Below the pieces are notes generated by a model. That model searched no databases, was not told the origin of the DNA, and was given only the letters and a program-made list of their open reading frames with translations. A DNA stretch of 64,000 nt from Platanthera guangdongensis (taxonomy: Eukaryota > Streptophyta > Magnoliopsida > Asparagales > Orchidaceae): NCBI GenBank assembly GCA_039583875.1, contig CM077151.1, positions 28,348,390 to 28,412,389 on the forward strand, read 5' to 3'. Positions 1 to 9,733 of this stretch are shown here, piece by piece (position 1 is the first letter of the stretch; each line of letters starts with the position of its first letter). Position numbers and translations under genes: made by a program.

Positions 1-640
1 CAGCTCCGGATGCTCCCGATGTCCTGTTCCGGGCTGGATTTCCGACAGTTCCTGTAGCCCATCTGGGCTGTCCTGCTCGCTCGGTTGCTCCGGTACCTGG
101 CGTAAGGCACATAATGACAACATATTTAAGTCAGCCCCCTTGGATATCATTTTTTCCGGTTGGTGTCGCGTCATCCATGCTCCAGCCGTTGATTTGTTAC
201 CCCGCAAGGACATTTTTTTGCCTTGACTCATGAAGTCCATGCGTAAATCGCCGAAGTCCCATTTGATCACCCCAAGAGTGCTCAACCATTGTACCCCCAA
301 CCCTGCGTCACACCCCCAAGTGGAAGAACCAACATGTCCGTTGTGAAAAAAACTCCTTGCATTCGCCATGTGAAGCCGACGACCTTGTTGGAGCTGGCTA
401 TTCGACGTCCATCCGCTATAGCGACGTTGAAGGGTGCTATCTGTGTCAACCGACAATGCAATCAGTGAGCCGCACCTTCATCCAAAAAATTGTGCGCTTC
501 CCGAGTCAATCAAAACATGAATGACGTGTCCTTGGTGCGAGACGGTGACCTTCATGGTATGATATTGAGTGACGCCCAGAAGGGCATGGATCGAGAGATG
601 TGGGACCTCCTCTAATTACCCTCCTTCGGGGACGCCGGCC
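1..640 (-). pseudogene. retropepsin-like protease region of the gypsy element, partial
   Basis: On the minus strand near 514-494 the reading VLIDSGSA matches the aspartic protease active site (D-S-G) that follows gag in Ty3/gypsy elements. It is preceded by a typical beta-strand stretch (LGVTQYHTMKVTV). A stop codon follows within about ten codons (FFG stop) and no long ORF spans the region, so it is broken. Boundaries are approximate, and the window edge cuts the polyprotein. Confidence 0.6.
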
Positions 641-648
641 CTCGTGGC

Positions 649-1582
649 CTATGCTGGTTGCTCGAAGTCTCCGTCCTCCTCATCCATAATAAGCTCCAAA
701 GCATAAGATTTGGCCCTTGCTGGACAACAATGATCTGCTGTATACTTTGTATCGCACCAAAAGCAAAGGCCCTTAGCCCGCTTGTCCGCCATCTCTGACG
801 GTGTCAACCGATGATGATTCTCTTGGGTAGTGACTGGTGGAGAAAATGAAGCGAGGGGATGACGTGTGGAGAGTGGTTTGCTAGTTGATAGCCTCCGTTC
901 GGCCGCCCAACTCGTCTCCGACACATTATTTGCGGTCCGCCGTTGGAATGATGTCGTGCGTCGTTCCTCCATTCGCGCCAATGCGAAGACGCCTTGTAGA
1001 GACTTGGGTTGAAACATGCGGATAGCACACCCTATCTCCTCCTTGAGTCCGGCGATACAAAAGCTTATCGCATATTCCTCTGTGATGTTCACCCGGTGCA
1101 AGAGCATGTCGAATTCATCTAAGAAGGATTGGACCGTGCCTCTGTCTCAAATTTTTCAGTTCTGCCATGGGATCATCGAAGAGAACCGAGCCGAAGCGCC
1201 GCGCCAATGCCTGAACATACTCATCCCACTTCGGCCAATGACGAGTAAGTCTGGACTTCATATAGGCTTGATGCCAGTACAATACTTTCCCTTCCATGTG
1301 AGCGGAGGCAATCTTCACCTTCAGGTCGTCGCGGGTGTCGTCAAGCTCAAAAAATTGTTCCTCCTTGTAAATCCATTCCTGTAAATCATCACCATAAAAC
1401 CGGGGAAACTCCAACCTCGCAAAGCGGGAGTTCAGATGGGTGTCTGGGAGAGGCTGGTGGCGCCCGTCGGCCATTGAGCTTCGGCCCCCAGAGTCGGGCG
1501 GGTGATCATTCCGCGAAGGGGCAAGGTTTGCCAACATCGAGCGTAGTTCCTCCAATGTCCGACTCTGTTGGTCGGATTTCAC
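649..1582 (-). pseudogene. Ty3/gypsy gag, frameshifted
   Basis: Two overlapping pieces form one gag. The first (1582-1115) has the capsid core with FPRFYGDDLQEWIYK and WPKWDEYVQALARRFG. It ends at a stop just after RHGPILLR. The second (1107-649) continues with MLLHRVNITEEYAISF and the motif FQPKSLQGVFALARMEE, which directly follows the first piece in family members. It ends with a zinc-knuckle-like CFWCDTKYTADHCC. The frame change near 1130 is a small indel. Gag packages element RNA and forms the particle; this copy cannot make an intact protein. Confidence 0.8.
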
Positions 1583-1703
1583 CGTGAGGGATTGAACGGA
1601 CTGAGCTAACGCGAGTTGTTCCTGCCGCCAGAGATCGAGATCCGGCGCTGCCTCCTAGGAACGGGTACCGTCGGAAACCGACATAGTGCTTCCTACCCAT
1701 GGT

Positions 1704-1716
1704 GGCTCTGATACCA
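1704..1716 (-). promoter_or_regulatory. primer-binding site (initiator tRNA-Met type)
   Basis: On the minus strand it reads TGGTATCAGAGCC, the standard plant initiator-Met tRNA 3'-end complement, six bases inside the LTR edge. Confidence 0.85.
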
Positions 1717-1722
1717 ATTATA

Positions 1723-2066
1723 TGAACAAACAAGCAATGGGCACAATAACTTACCCTTTCCAGGGTATTATCATATATTACTTCAAGAACAAGCTTCAAT
1801 CACACACAATACATGCAGGAAAAACACTCAAAAACACACAAACCAACCCTACGGACGAATCCAGAACAGGTGGCCGGCATACACCGCAGCAGAGGTCCGG
1901 TCCTCTCCGCCGGTAACAGCAGCAATCCAGAATGTATCATACCCTTATACACTCCCACACCGTTGCCTTATATACCTGACAAATACAAATGAAAATACCC
2001 TTCCCAAAATAAGCAAACTATCCCCCAACCTGTCAGCAACCCGCCAGAATTCCTGCACGCATCACA
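1723..2066 (-). repeat. 5' LTR of the gypsy element
   Basis: The segment begins TGAACAAACAAG and ends GCATCACA on the plus strand, giving the TG...CA ends of an LTR. It lies directly against the primer-binding site. The outer boundary (2064 or 2066) is inferred from the terminal CA only, since the second LTR is not in the window. Confidence 0.6.
1966..1974 (-). promoter_or_regulatory. TATA box of the LTR promoter
   Basis: The minus strand reads TATATAAGG inside the LTR, upstream of the PBS in element orientation, where an LTR promoter is expected. Assignment is by motif and position only. Confidence 0.45.
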
Positions 2067-2932
2067 TGAAGACATGGAAAACTCTTTTTTACTTTTCTTC
2101 AGGCATTTTAGGGTTCGCTGCTCTCCAAAAAGACTTCAAAATATTTTTGACACAATATTTCACCACAGTGAAACCAAACGCCTACACAAACAGCTGTGAT
2201 AGTGGGAATAAAATTTTCCCTTCCCCACCATTCCAACTTGTGGTTTTCCCTTTTTAAATAGGCCTCACGATCTTTATATCAAATTAGAAGAAGTATCATG
2301 AAATTTACCTTAACTCTAGACTCTAAATACAAGAAGCTTTAGAAAGTTATGCAAAATTAGGGATATCTAGAAGACTCCAGAAGGTTTCACGCAAATTAAG
2401 GTAGCTATTAAGCTCTAGAAACTTCTTTTAAGTTTGTTATTTGAAGTTCTAGAGACTTAATCTCATGTTGGATAAATGAATATATATACAAATGATGGTC
2501 TCGTTGTTCATGAAATTCTTTCTAAGCTACCCCGATAATACATTGTTCCATACTTGACATAAAATATTGTTTTGCTTCTAAAATTGTCAGAGCTTTCTCA
2601 AGCTTCTAACTTTATTTAGGTTGTGGAGTATAATATTGCTCCCGGATGACGGATCAACCAATGTGCACTCAACATTGTCTGAAGCTTTCACCCATAGTGT
2701 TAGTTATTTTCTTCTCTTATTAAGCCATCCTATCTTTGTAAAACGAATTGGCACACTCACATGAACATCTGTTGAAGCTTGAGCATCCATGCGAGCTCAA
2801 ATTTGTACGATTACAAGCCCACATTCTTGAAGATTTGAAAATGATTTTATACCATTGAACCAATGTATCTCTCGTGCACATCCTTGGCTTAAAGGATCAC
2901 ATGCATCTTCATCAATACCAAGTCCTCTTTGG
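2067..2932. other. stretch without a recognised gene; short minus-strand coding-like piece near its end
   Basis: AT-rich sequence with no recognisable gene over 2067-2796. From 2932 to 2797 the minus strand reads GLGIDEDACDPLSQGCAREI and onward to a stop, and this frame joins across the hAT-like insertion to GNEFAQGHEVKIYVNQKWQL at 3752-3682. The two pieces look like one older coding stretch cut by the insertion. I do not recognise the protein. Confidence 0.3.
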
Positions 2933-3673
2933 CAGGGATGCACATGGCGCGGTTTGGGCCCTAACCGCAACCGCGCCACGAAGGTTCGGTTTTGGATCAA
3001 GCAAAATACACCGCACCAAAAATATGCGATGCAATTTAGGTATCGCGGCTTCGCTGTGATGCAGCTTTTTTGCATGCTAATTATTGGATGTCTTGGAAAA
3101 TAAAAAACGTGTAAAAACTCAATTTCCTATTGCTTATTTGAAAATAACGTAAATCAAATGCATCTTGTGTATTTCCTCATGATAAAACAATCATCTATAT
3201 AAATCTAAGTCAAATATTAGTTTATGATTTAAAATAATGAAGTTTTACTAGATAATTCACATGTCTGTAAAATCTCACAAAATTAGGAAGCATGTGTTAT
3301 AAAACGATAGTCCTTCCGACATTATATTCATCCCCACATTCAACTTCATATCTTGTGGTCTGATATTTCATCATTAACATTATTGTTTTATATTTTATTA
3401 TATATTTTTAAATTTAGTGGACTAGTCGCTGTGATGTAGTTTTTGCGTTTTCAAGATCTAAAAACCACACTGCACCATGGTCGGTTTACAAAAATTATTA
3501 ACGACACCGCACTGAAACTACGTGCTACGGTTTAAAAATTGATGCCTGTTTATAAAACTCATAAATCACACCGCACGGAAACTTTGCAGTGCGGTTGAAA
3601 AATTGTTCCAGTTTATATGGTGTGCGTATTTTGCGGTTTTCAATGATCACCCTGTTTTCAATGATCACCCGGA
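2933..3673. mobile_element. hAT-like non-autonomous element (741 bp)
   Basis: The segment starts CAGGGATGCACATGG and ends with GATCACCCGGA, so the ends are only loosely inverted. It is flanked by CTCTTTGG (2925-2932) and CTCGTTGG (3674-3681), an 8-bp target duplication with one mismatch, as expected for hAT. The interior has many variants of an AACCGC motif and no transposase ORF. A diverged relative of its left half (AACCGCAACCGC, then GGTTTTGGA-C) occurs at about 38440-38560. The family call is by TSD length and terminal CAGGG. Confidence 0.5.
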
Positions 3674-3805
3674 CTCGTTGGTACTCAACAAGCTGCCACT
3701 TTTGATTAACATATATCTTCACTTCGTGGCCTTGTGCAAATTCATTGCCCAATCTGTTCTCTCATGGCACTCCTTTACAAACTTGCATGTTGCATGCTAC
3801 TCCAT

Positions 3806-3894
3806 TCACAACCCTTGATAACTATGATTGATGTTGTCTGATATATTGTCGCAACCATGATTGGCTTTAGCAAGTGCTTTCATCACACATTCAC
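3806..3894. repeat. ~85-bp direct repeat flanking the Tat-like element, left copy
   Basis: The stretch beginning ACCCTTGATAACTATG is repeated at 10838-10915 on the other side of the 6.9-kb retrotransposon with only a few substitutions. This is far longer than the 5-bp target duplication. The target was probably an older tandem duplication that the element split at its junction. Confidence 0.8.
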
Positions 3895-5076
3895 TGTTGA
3901 AGCCAAAAATGACCTCTGTGGAGTTCGGGGTCCCTAGAAAGGGGTGACCTCGCACCTACTACACTCAGGAGAACGTCACAGACCAAATGATCAAGAAGCT
4001 AGAAACAGACCCTCGGCTCTAGCGCGGAGTTCCCACCTCACACCCGGAAGACCTTTGAAGTCTCCCCCTCCCTAGCCAATGCAGAGCTAGAGTGCCTTGA
4101 ATGATGAAGAGAGAGTGAAGAAGTCATGCCCTCCAAGGCACCCCTAAGGGTCTATTTATAGTTTTTCCAACCCCATGGACCAAAAAGCCAGAAATACCCC
4201 AGGGGCCAAAAGGCTTTGGGCCAATAAAAAACAGCCACGCCGGGTGGGCAAAGAGGTAATTCTACCCCGAGGGTAAAACGATAACGACAAGGCCCAAAGA
4301 GGTCCAAGGGCGGGAGAAGCCATACCCCCCACCTTCCCGGACACCCGAGACAGGCTGGGGAGCAGGGGGCAGGGGCGAGACCCCGGCTCCCGGCCGGTCT
4401 CGCCCCGCCAGACTGCGGGGGCAGAGCGAGAACCCGGCCTCCCGCCGGTCTCGCCCCGCCTCGCCCCGCCAGGCCGCGGGGGCAGGGCGAGAACCCGGCC
4501 TCCCGCCGGTCTCGCCCCGCCTCGCCCCGCCAGGCCGCGGGGGCAGTGCAAGAACCCGGCCTCCCGCCGGTCTCGCCCCGCCAAGCTGCGGGGGCAGGGC
4601 GAGAACCCGACCTCCCGCCGGTCTCGCCCCGCCGCGCCCCGCCAGGCCGCGGGGGCAGGGCGAGAACCCGGCCTCCCGCCGGTCTCGCTCTGCCTCGCCC
4701 CGCCAGGCCGCGAGGGCAGGACAAGAACGCGACCTCCCGCCGGTCTCGCCCCGCCTCGCCCCGCCAGGCCGCGAGGGCAGGGCGAGAACCCGACCTCCCG
4801 CCGGTCTCGCCCCGCCTCGCCCCGCCAGGCCGCGGGGGCAGGGTGAGAACCCGGCCTCCCGCCGGTCTCGCAGCTCCTACCTTGCGCCTAGCCAGCCGGG
4901 GGCGGGTGTCAGTCAACTTGCCATACCCGCCCCTCCCAGAAAAAGGAAAAAGGGGGGGGAGACAATTTTTCTTCCCCCTAATAGTATATTTCGAGGGCTA
5001 GGCCTAAATTGGCCACCAAGAGCTCAAACCACTCAAAAAGCTTAAAACCAAAAACCTGCCAATACGGGGTTGTACA
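3895..5076 (-). repeat. 3' LTR of the Tat-like element (1182 bp)
   Basis: Matches 9734-10832 along its length, including the outer TGTTGAAGCCAAAAATGACC and inner CGGGGTTGTACA ends. The longer length comes mainly from extra units in the internal GC-rich tandem array. It is followed by a purine tract on the minus strand (5092-5077). Confidence 0.9.
4370..4885. repeat. GC-rich tandem repeat (~61-bp unit) inside the 3' LTR
   Basis: About eight units built on CGAGAACCCGGCCTCCCG, then CCGGTCTCGCCCCGCC and CAGGCCGCGGGGGCAGGG. Some units lack a 10-bp CTCGCCCCGC block, giving ~51-bp variants. Long ORFs on both strands here are by-products of the GC-rich repeat and are not genes. Confidence 0.9.
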
Positions 5077-5158
5077 CAATTCCCGTTCTTTTCGAGATTG
5101 GCACAAGCTCGGAAAAAAACATCCAACCCAACGTATTCGCTGAGTGTGATTTTCTTGC

Positions 5159-7110
5159 GCGGTCAACCTGTCATGCCAACTATGGGAGCCTGGGTGGCGA
5201 GACCCCCTCCGGGTAAAAAACACTTCTCCCCCCGGAGGGGTCAACCTGCCATGCCAGCTATGGGAGCCTGGGTGGCGAGACCCCCTCCGGGTAAAAAACA
5301 CTTCACCCCCCGGAGGGGTCAGCCTGCTATGCCAGCTATGGGAGCCTGGGTGGCGGGACCCCCATCCGGGTAAAACACTTCTCCCCCCGGAGGGGTCAAC
5401 CTGCCATGCCAGCTATGGGAGACTGGGCGGCGAGACCCCCTCCGGGTAAAAAACACTTCACCCCCCGGAGGGGTCAACCTGCCATGCCAGCTATGGGAGC
5501 CTGGGTGGCGGGACCCCCCTCCGGGTAAAAAACACTTCTCCCCCCGGAGGGGTCAACCTGCCATGCCAGCTATGGGAGCCTGAGTGGCGAGACCCCCTCC
5601 GGGTAAAAACACTTCACCCCCCGGAGGGGTCAACCTGCCATGCCAGCTATGGGAGCCTGGGTGGCGAGACCCCCCTCCGGGTAAAAAACACTTCACCCCC
5701 CGGAGGGGTCAACCTGCCATGTCAGCTATGGAAGCCTGGGTGACGAGACCCCCTCCGGGTAAAAAACACTTCACCCCCCGGAGGGGTCAACCTGCCATGC
5801 CAGCTATGGGAGCCTGGGTGGCGGGACCCCCCTCCGGGTAAAAAACACTTCACCCCCCGGAGGGGTCAACCTGCCATGCCAGCTATGGGAGCCTGGGTGG
5901 CGGGACCCCCCTCCGGGTAAAAAACACTTCTCCCCCCGGAGGGGTCAACCTGCCATGCCAGCTATGGGAGCCTGGGTGGCGAGACCCCCTCCGGGTAAAA
6001 AAGACTTCTCCTCCCGGAGGGGTCAACCTGCCATGCCAGCTATGGGAGCCTGGGTGGCGAGATCCCCTCTGGGTAAAAAACACTTCACCCCCCGGAGGGG
6101 TTAACCTGTCATGCCAACTATGTGAGCCTGGGTGGCGGGACCCCCCTCCGGGTAAAAAACACTTCTCCTCCCAGAGGGATCAACCTGCCATGCCAGTTAT
6201 GGGAGCCTGGGTGGCGGGACCCCCCTTCGGGTAAAAAACACTTCTCCCCCCGGAGGGGTCAACCTGCCATGCCAGCTATGGGAGACTGGGTGGCGAGACC
6301 CCCTCCGGGTAAAAAAGACTTCTCCCCCCGGAGGGGTCAAATTGCCATGCCAGGTATGGGAGCCTGGGTGGCGAGATCCCCTCCGGGTAAAAAACACTTC
6401 ACCCCCCGGAGGGGTCAACCTGCCATGCCAACTATGTGAGCCTGGGTGGCGGGACCCCCCTCCGGGTAAAAAACACTTCTCCCCCCGGAGGGGTCAACCT
6501 GCCATGCCAGTTATGGGAGCCTGGGTGGCGAGACCCCCTCCGGGTAAAAAACACTTCGCCCCCCCGGAGGGGTCAATCTGCCATGCCAGCTATGGGAGCC
6601 TGGGTGGCAAGACCCCCCTCCGGGTAAAAAACACTTCACCCCCCGAAGGGGTCAACCTGCCATGCCAGCTATGGGAGCCTGGGTGGCGAGACCCCCTCCG
6701 GGTAAAAAACACTTCACCCCCCGGAGGGATCAACCTGACATGCCAGCTATGGGAGCCTGGGTGGCGGGACCCCCCTCTGGGTAAAAAACACTTCTCCCCC
6801 CGGAGGGGTCAACCTGCCATGCCAGCTATGGGAGCCTGGGTGGCGAGACCCCCTCCGGGTAAAAAACACTTCACCCCCCGGAGTGGTCAACCTGCCATGC
6901 CAGTCTTGGGAGCCTGGGTGGCGAGACCCCCTCTGGGTAAAAAACACTTCACCCCCCGGAGGGGTCAACCTGCCATGCCAGCTATGGGAGCCTGGGTGGC
7001 GAGACCCCCCTCCGGGTAAAAAACACTTCTCCCCCCGGAGGGGTCAACCTGTCATGCCAGCTATAGGAGCCTGGGTGGCGAGACCCCCCCTCCGGGTAAA
7101 AAACACTTGG
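5159..7110. repeat. 78-bp minisatellite array, about 25 units, in the 3' region of the Tat-like element
   Basis: The unit runs GGTCAACCTGCCATGCCAGC, then TATGGGAGCCTGGGTGGCGA, then GACCCCCTCCGGGTAAAAAA and CACTTCTCCCCCCGGAGG, 78 bp in most copies with 1-2 bp length variants. Because 78 is a multiple of three, several frames stay open on both strands and give false repeat proteins. The array lies between the protease gene and the 3' LTR in element order, the hypervariable 3' UTR position known for Tat/Ogre elements. Confidence 0.95.
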
Positions 7111-7430
7111 CCTCTACGAGAGGTACCACCAGCCCTGTCCAGCTAGTGAGAGTCTGGACAGCGGGACCGTCTCAGAGCAAAAGGGACTTGAGTTTCCACG
7201 AGAGGTACGCCTGCTCTGCCAGCTAGTGAGAGTCTGACAGCGGGACCATCATCGGAGCAAAAAGAAACTTACCCCCCCCGAGGCACATTCGACCCAACCA
7301 GCTAGTGGGAGCCTGGCTGAGGAGATCCTCTCGGGGGTGGGGCTTGATCTCCCCGAGGCATATTCGACCCAACCAGTTAGTGGGAGCCTGACTGAGGAGA
7401 TCCTCTCGGGGGTGGGGAACCAAGTGTGTC
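7111..7430. repeat. diverged tandem units bordering the 78-bp array
   Basis: Four longer units share the core CAGCTAGTGAGAGTCTG or CAGCTAGTGGGAGCCTGG, an ACGAGAG or CCGAGGCA block and a GGGACC or GGAGATCC block. These line up with the same blocks of the 78-bp unit and look like its older, less uniform relatives. Confidence 0.7.
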
Positions 7431-7565
7431 ACTTGAACTCTACCAAATCCAACATCCTCAAACGGGGAAAAAAGATGGGTTACATGACCCCCCGACTCAG
7501 TTGGTCGGGGGTTGGACTCATTACAACATAAGAAACATACAGGACTCTGCCGGGGCGAGGCTTCC

Positions 7566-8411
7566 TCAGGGGGTCTGGGCCTGGTGGTCGTCATCCGCTT
7601 CTTTCTCGCCGGACACTTCCATCCTGCTCAGGCTCTCCATGATCTCCTCTGCCTTGGCCAACCAATAGATGGTGTTGACGGCCGTGACGTAGCACTGCCT
7701 TGCCATCCCGGAGTCTCCCTTGACTCTGACCTGGATCCCTCCTGAGCTGAACTTAAGGCATTGGTGGAAAGAAGACGACACGCAACCGAAGGCGCTGATG
7801 AGGGGCCTTCCGAAGATTGCGTTGTAGCTGCTTGGAGTGTCAACAATGACGAACCGGCAGTTCCTTGAAGTCCCTCCCAACTTTACTTGGAGTCCTACTC
7901 CACCCTCTACCTCCTTCCTCTCCCCTGAAAATCCGAACAAGGGTCCGTCTGAGGCCAACACCCTCCTTGGCTCTACCTTCATCTCGTCAAACGCCTTCTT
8001 GAAAACGACATTGACGGAGCTTCCGTTGTCAACCAAGATCCGGGAGACGGTGTAGCCCTCGATGGCCGTCTGGATGACCAGCGCATGGCAAAACGGATCC
8101 TCATGATCCGGTAGGTCCTTCACCGAGAAGGTGATCTTCTCCTCCTGGGGCGGGGTCTGGGACGTCGAGGCGACGCTCCGTCGGTACATCACATGAAGGC
8201 TCGCCTTCCGAGTGACCTCGATCCCCACTCCACCATGGATCACAGCTATACCACCTCGGGATCCGACATCGACCCGGTCCTCACACACGTCATCCCCCCC
8301 TTCCCTAGGCAGAACCTCTTCAACCCGCACTGGTGGTTGTGGCTGGGCAGGGCCTCTCGCCCCCCTCACTTCCAGGAACTCGGGGGAGGTAGCTGTGGCG
8401 CGCCCTTCCAC
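7566..8411 (-). CDS. retropepsin-like aspartic protease of the Tat-like element
   Basis: A 281-codon ORF whose middle carries SRILVDNGSSVNVVF, the aspartic protease active site of Tat/Ogre elements (D-N-G here in place of the usual D-T/S-G), followed by YNAIFGRPLISAFG, the flap/second-strand signature. Upstream ITFSVKDLPDHEDPFCHAL is the conserved lead-in of this family. It would cleave the Gag precursor. It follows gag closely on the same strand. No pol domain follows; the downstream sequence turns into tandem repeats. The active-site Asn is common in this lineage, so activity cannot be excluded. Confidence 0.8.
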   Translation of the reverse strand: MEGRATATSPEFLEVRGARGPAQPQPPVRVEEVLPREGGDDVCEDRVDVGSRGGIAVIHGGVGIEVTRKASLHVMYRRSVASTSQTPPQEEKITFSVKDLPDHEDPFCHALVIQTAIEGYTVSRILVDNGSSVNVVFKKAFDEMKVEPRRVLASDGPLFGFSGERKEVEGGVGLQVKLGGTSRNCRFVIVDTPSSYNAIFGRPLISAFGCVSSSFHQCLKFSSGGIQVRVKGDSGMARQCYVTAVNTIYWLAKAEEIMESLSRMEVSGEKEADDDHQAQTP

Positions 8412-8421
8412 CTGGTGGAAG

Positions 8422-9471
8422 TCACAGTACGGTAGCGCTCCTCCCCCTCCTTCGGCGGGCTGGGCGTTCTCTCCTGTTACCTCTTCCTCCTTCTATCGTT
8501 AAGGCTTCCTGCGGTGGGGGTAAGAGCTGTCTTGGGGCTTGTCTCTGGAAGTTGAACCTCCCTTGGCCCCCATGGAAGTTCCCCCCATCTTGGACGTAAC
8601 CTCTTCCTGGACCCTGAACGGGTCCTCCATGCTGCCTCCAACCTGGTTCTGGACCCTCCTGAGCTCTCCGCTCCTCTCTCCTTCTTCCTTCCTGATGTCT
8701 CGAGCCACCTTGCTCCTTTGACTCCATCTCTGTTAGCTTTGTCAACTTCTTGACAAATGCCGGGCTGGCCGCCTCCATGACTATCTCCTCGGCCGCCCTT
8801 TCCATCAGCTCCTCAAAAGAAAGGGGGGCCTTTCGAGTCAGGTTCATCTTGAAGAGCCCCTCGCGCAACCCCACGGTGAACGCCATCTGGAGGGCATACC
8901 CTGACATCTCCTGGACCTCCAGGATCTCCTCTTGGAACCTGTCAACGTAACGGGCCAGCGACTCCTCGACCCCCTGCCTTATCAGGAAGATGGACTCAGG
9001 ACTCCTCTTCCTCTTCTTGGAGGTGGAGAAGCGGAGCTGAAAGCTCCGACTCAAGTCCTCGAACCCATAGATCGACCTCGGAGGGAGTTGATGGAACCAA
9101 TCCCTTGCCTTCTCCTTCAACGTGATCGCAAAAAGGCGACACTTGAAGGCATCCGTCATCAGCCTAATGGAGACGACATCCTCGAACCACTGCAGATGCT
9201 GGACGGGGTCATCCTTCCCGGTATAGTAAGTCATGTCAGGCTCTCTGAACCCCTCGGGAACGGGAGTTGAGATGATCAACTCGCTGAAGGGTGACCCCCT
9301 AAGGGGTGGTCTCGCCACTTCTACTCGTGCGACCTGCTCGCCTGGGAGGTTGGCACTCGCCGGGCTGGAGAATAACTCCCGTCCGGTGAGGTCTCGCTCG
9401 ACCCCATCTCCCATCCTCTCCTTCCCTGGCCTTCTTCCTGGTGCACTTCCTTCTCCCCCCGCTGGGATCAT
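8422..9471 (-). CDS. Gag of the Tat-like element
   Basis: A 349-codon ORF. Residues ~60-200 contain the retrotransposon gag core: PFSELIISTPVPEGFREPDM, YYTGKDDPVQHLQWFED, AFKCRLFAITLKEKARDWF and LPPRSIYGFEDLSRSF, typical of Tat/Ogre Gag. The C-terminal third is Arg/Gly/Gln-rich and probably binds RNA; I see no CCHC knuckle. The true start may lie upstream: another frame (9794-9477, with MTGGQGGSDDLGELPSPGPF) holds a plausible N-terminal extension separated by a frame change near 9480-9500. It forms the particle that packages element RNA. Confidence 0.85.
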   Translation of the reverse strand: MIPAGGEGSAPGRRPGKERMGDGVERDLTGRELFSSPASANLPGEQVARVEVARPPLRGSPFSELIISTPVPEGFREPDMTYYTGKDDPVQHLQWFEDVVSIRLMTDAFKCRLFAITLKEKARDWFHQLPPRSIYGFEDLSRSFQLRFSTSKKRKRSPESIFLIRQGVEESLARYVDRFQEEILEVQEMSGYALQMAFTVGLREGLFKMNLTRKAPLSFEELMERAAEEIVMEAASPAFVKKLTKLTEMESKEQGGSRHQEGRRREERRAQEGPEPGWRQHGGPVQGPGRGYVQDGGNFHGGQGRFNFQRQAPRQLLPPPQEALTIEGGRGNRRERPARRRRGRSATVL

Positions 9472-9733
9472 CTCGCCTAGACCCCTGGGAGTAGACTCGT
9501 CGAGAGGGGGGGAGCTAGCTCCTGGGGGGTTGGGGTGGAGCTGCCTCCCTGAGGAGCAATACTTTGCAGCATCTCCATGATGCCTTGGATGGAGGCCACG
9601 AACTCTTGCCTCCCCACAAAGGGTCCTGGGCTGGGGAGCTCGCCGAGATCATCACTACCTCCCTGACCTCCAGTCATGACACTCTCCCGAGATCTTCTGT
9701 GCTGGTCACTCTCCACGCTCACCGCACCAAAAG

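Larger units (their letters stand above)
1..2066 (-). mobile_element. Ty3/gypsy LTR retrotransposon, 5' part only (runs off the window start)
   Basis: Seen on the minus strand, in element order: an LTR (2066-1723), a primer-binding site (1716-1704), a gag region (about 1582-649) and a retropepsin-like active site near 514-494. The order LTR-PBS-gag-PR is that of a Ty3/gypsy or copia element. The gag matrix/capsid signature (FPRFYGDDLQEWIYK) is that of plant Ty3/gypsy gags. Reverse transcriptase and integrase would lie beyond base 1, so autonomy cannot be judged. At least one frameshift (near 1130) shows this copy is not coding-competent. No target duplication can be checked because the other LTR is outside the window. 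Confidence 0.85.

Noticed and set aside
4152..5001. 150-254-codon open frames in GC-rich sequence, also at 9858-10722
   Set aside because: They lie in the LTR tandem arrays and exist in several frames at once; low-complexity RPAG-type peptides with no support as genes.
5159..7110. Possible CRISPR array (regular direct repeats)
   Set aside because: No unique spacers: units are head to tail and similar over their whole length, and the setting is a plant retrotransposon.
5098..7146. Many open frames on both strands across 5.1-7.1 kb (Pro/Gly-rich repeat proteins)
   Set aside because: They are translations of the 78-bp tandem repeat, whose length is a multiple of three; both strands are open and no conserved domain appears.
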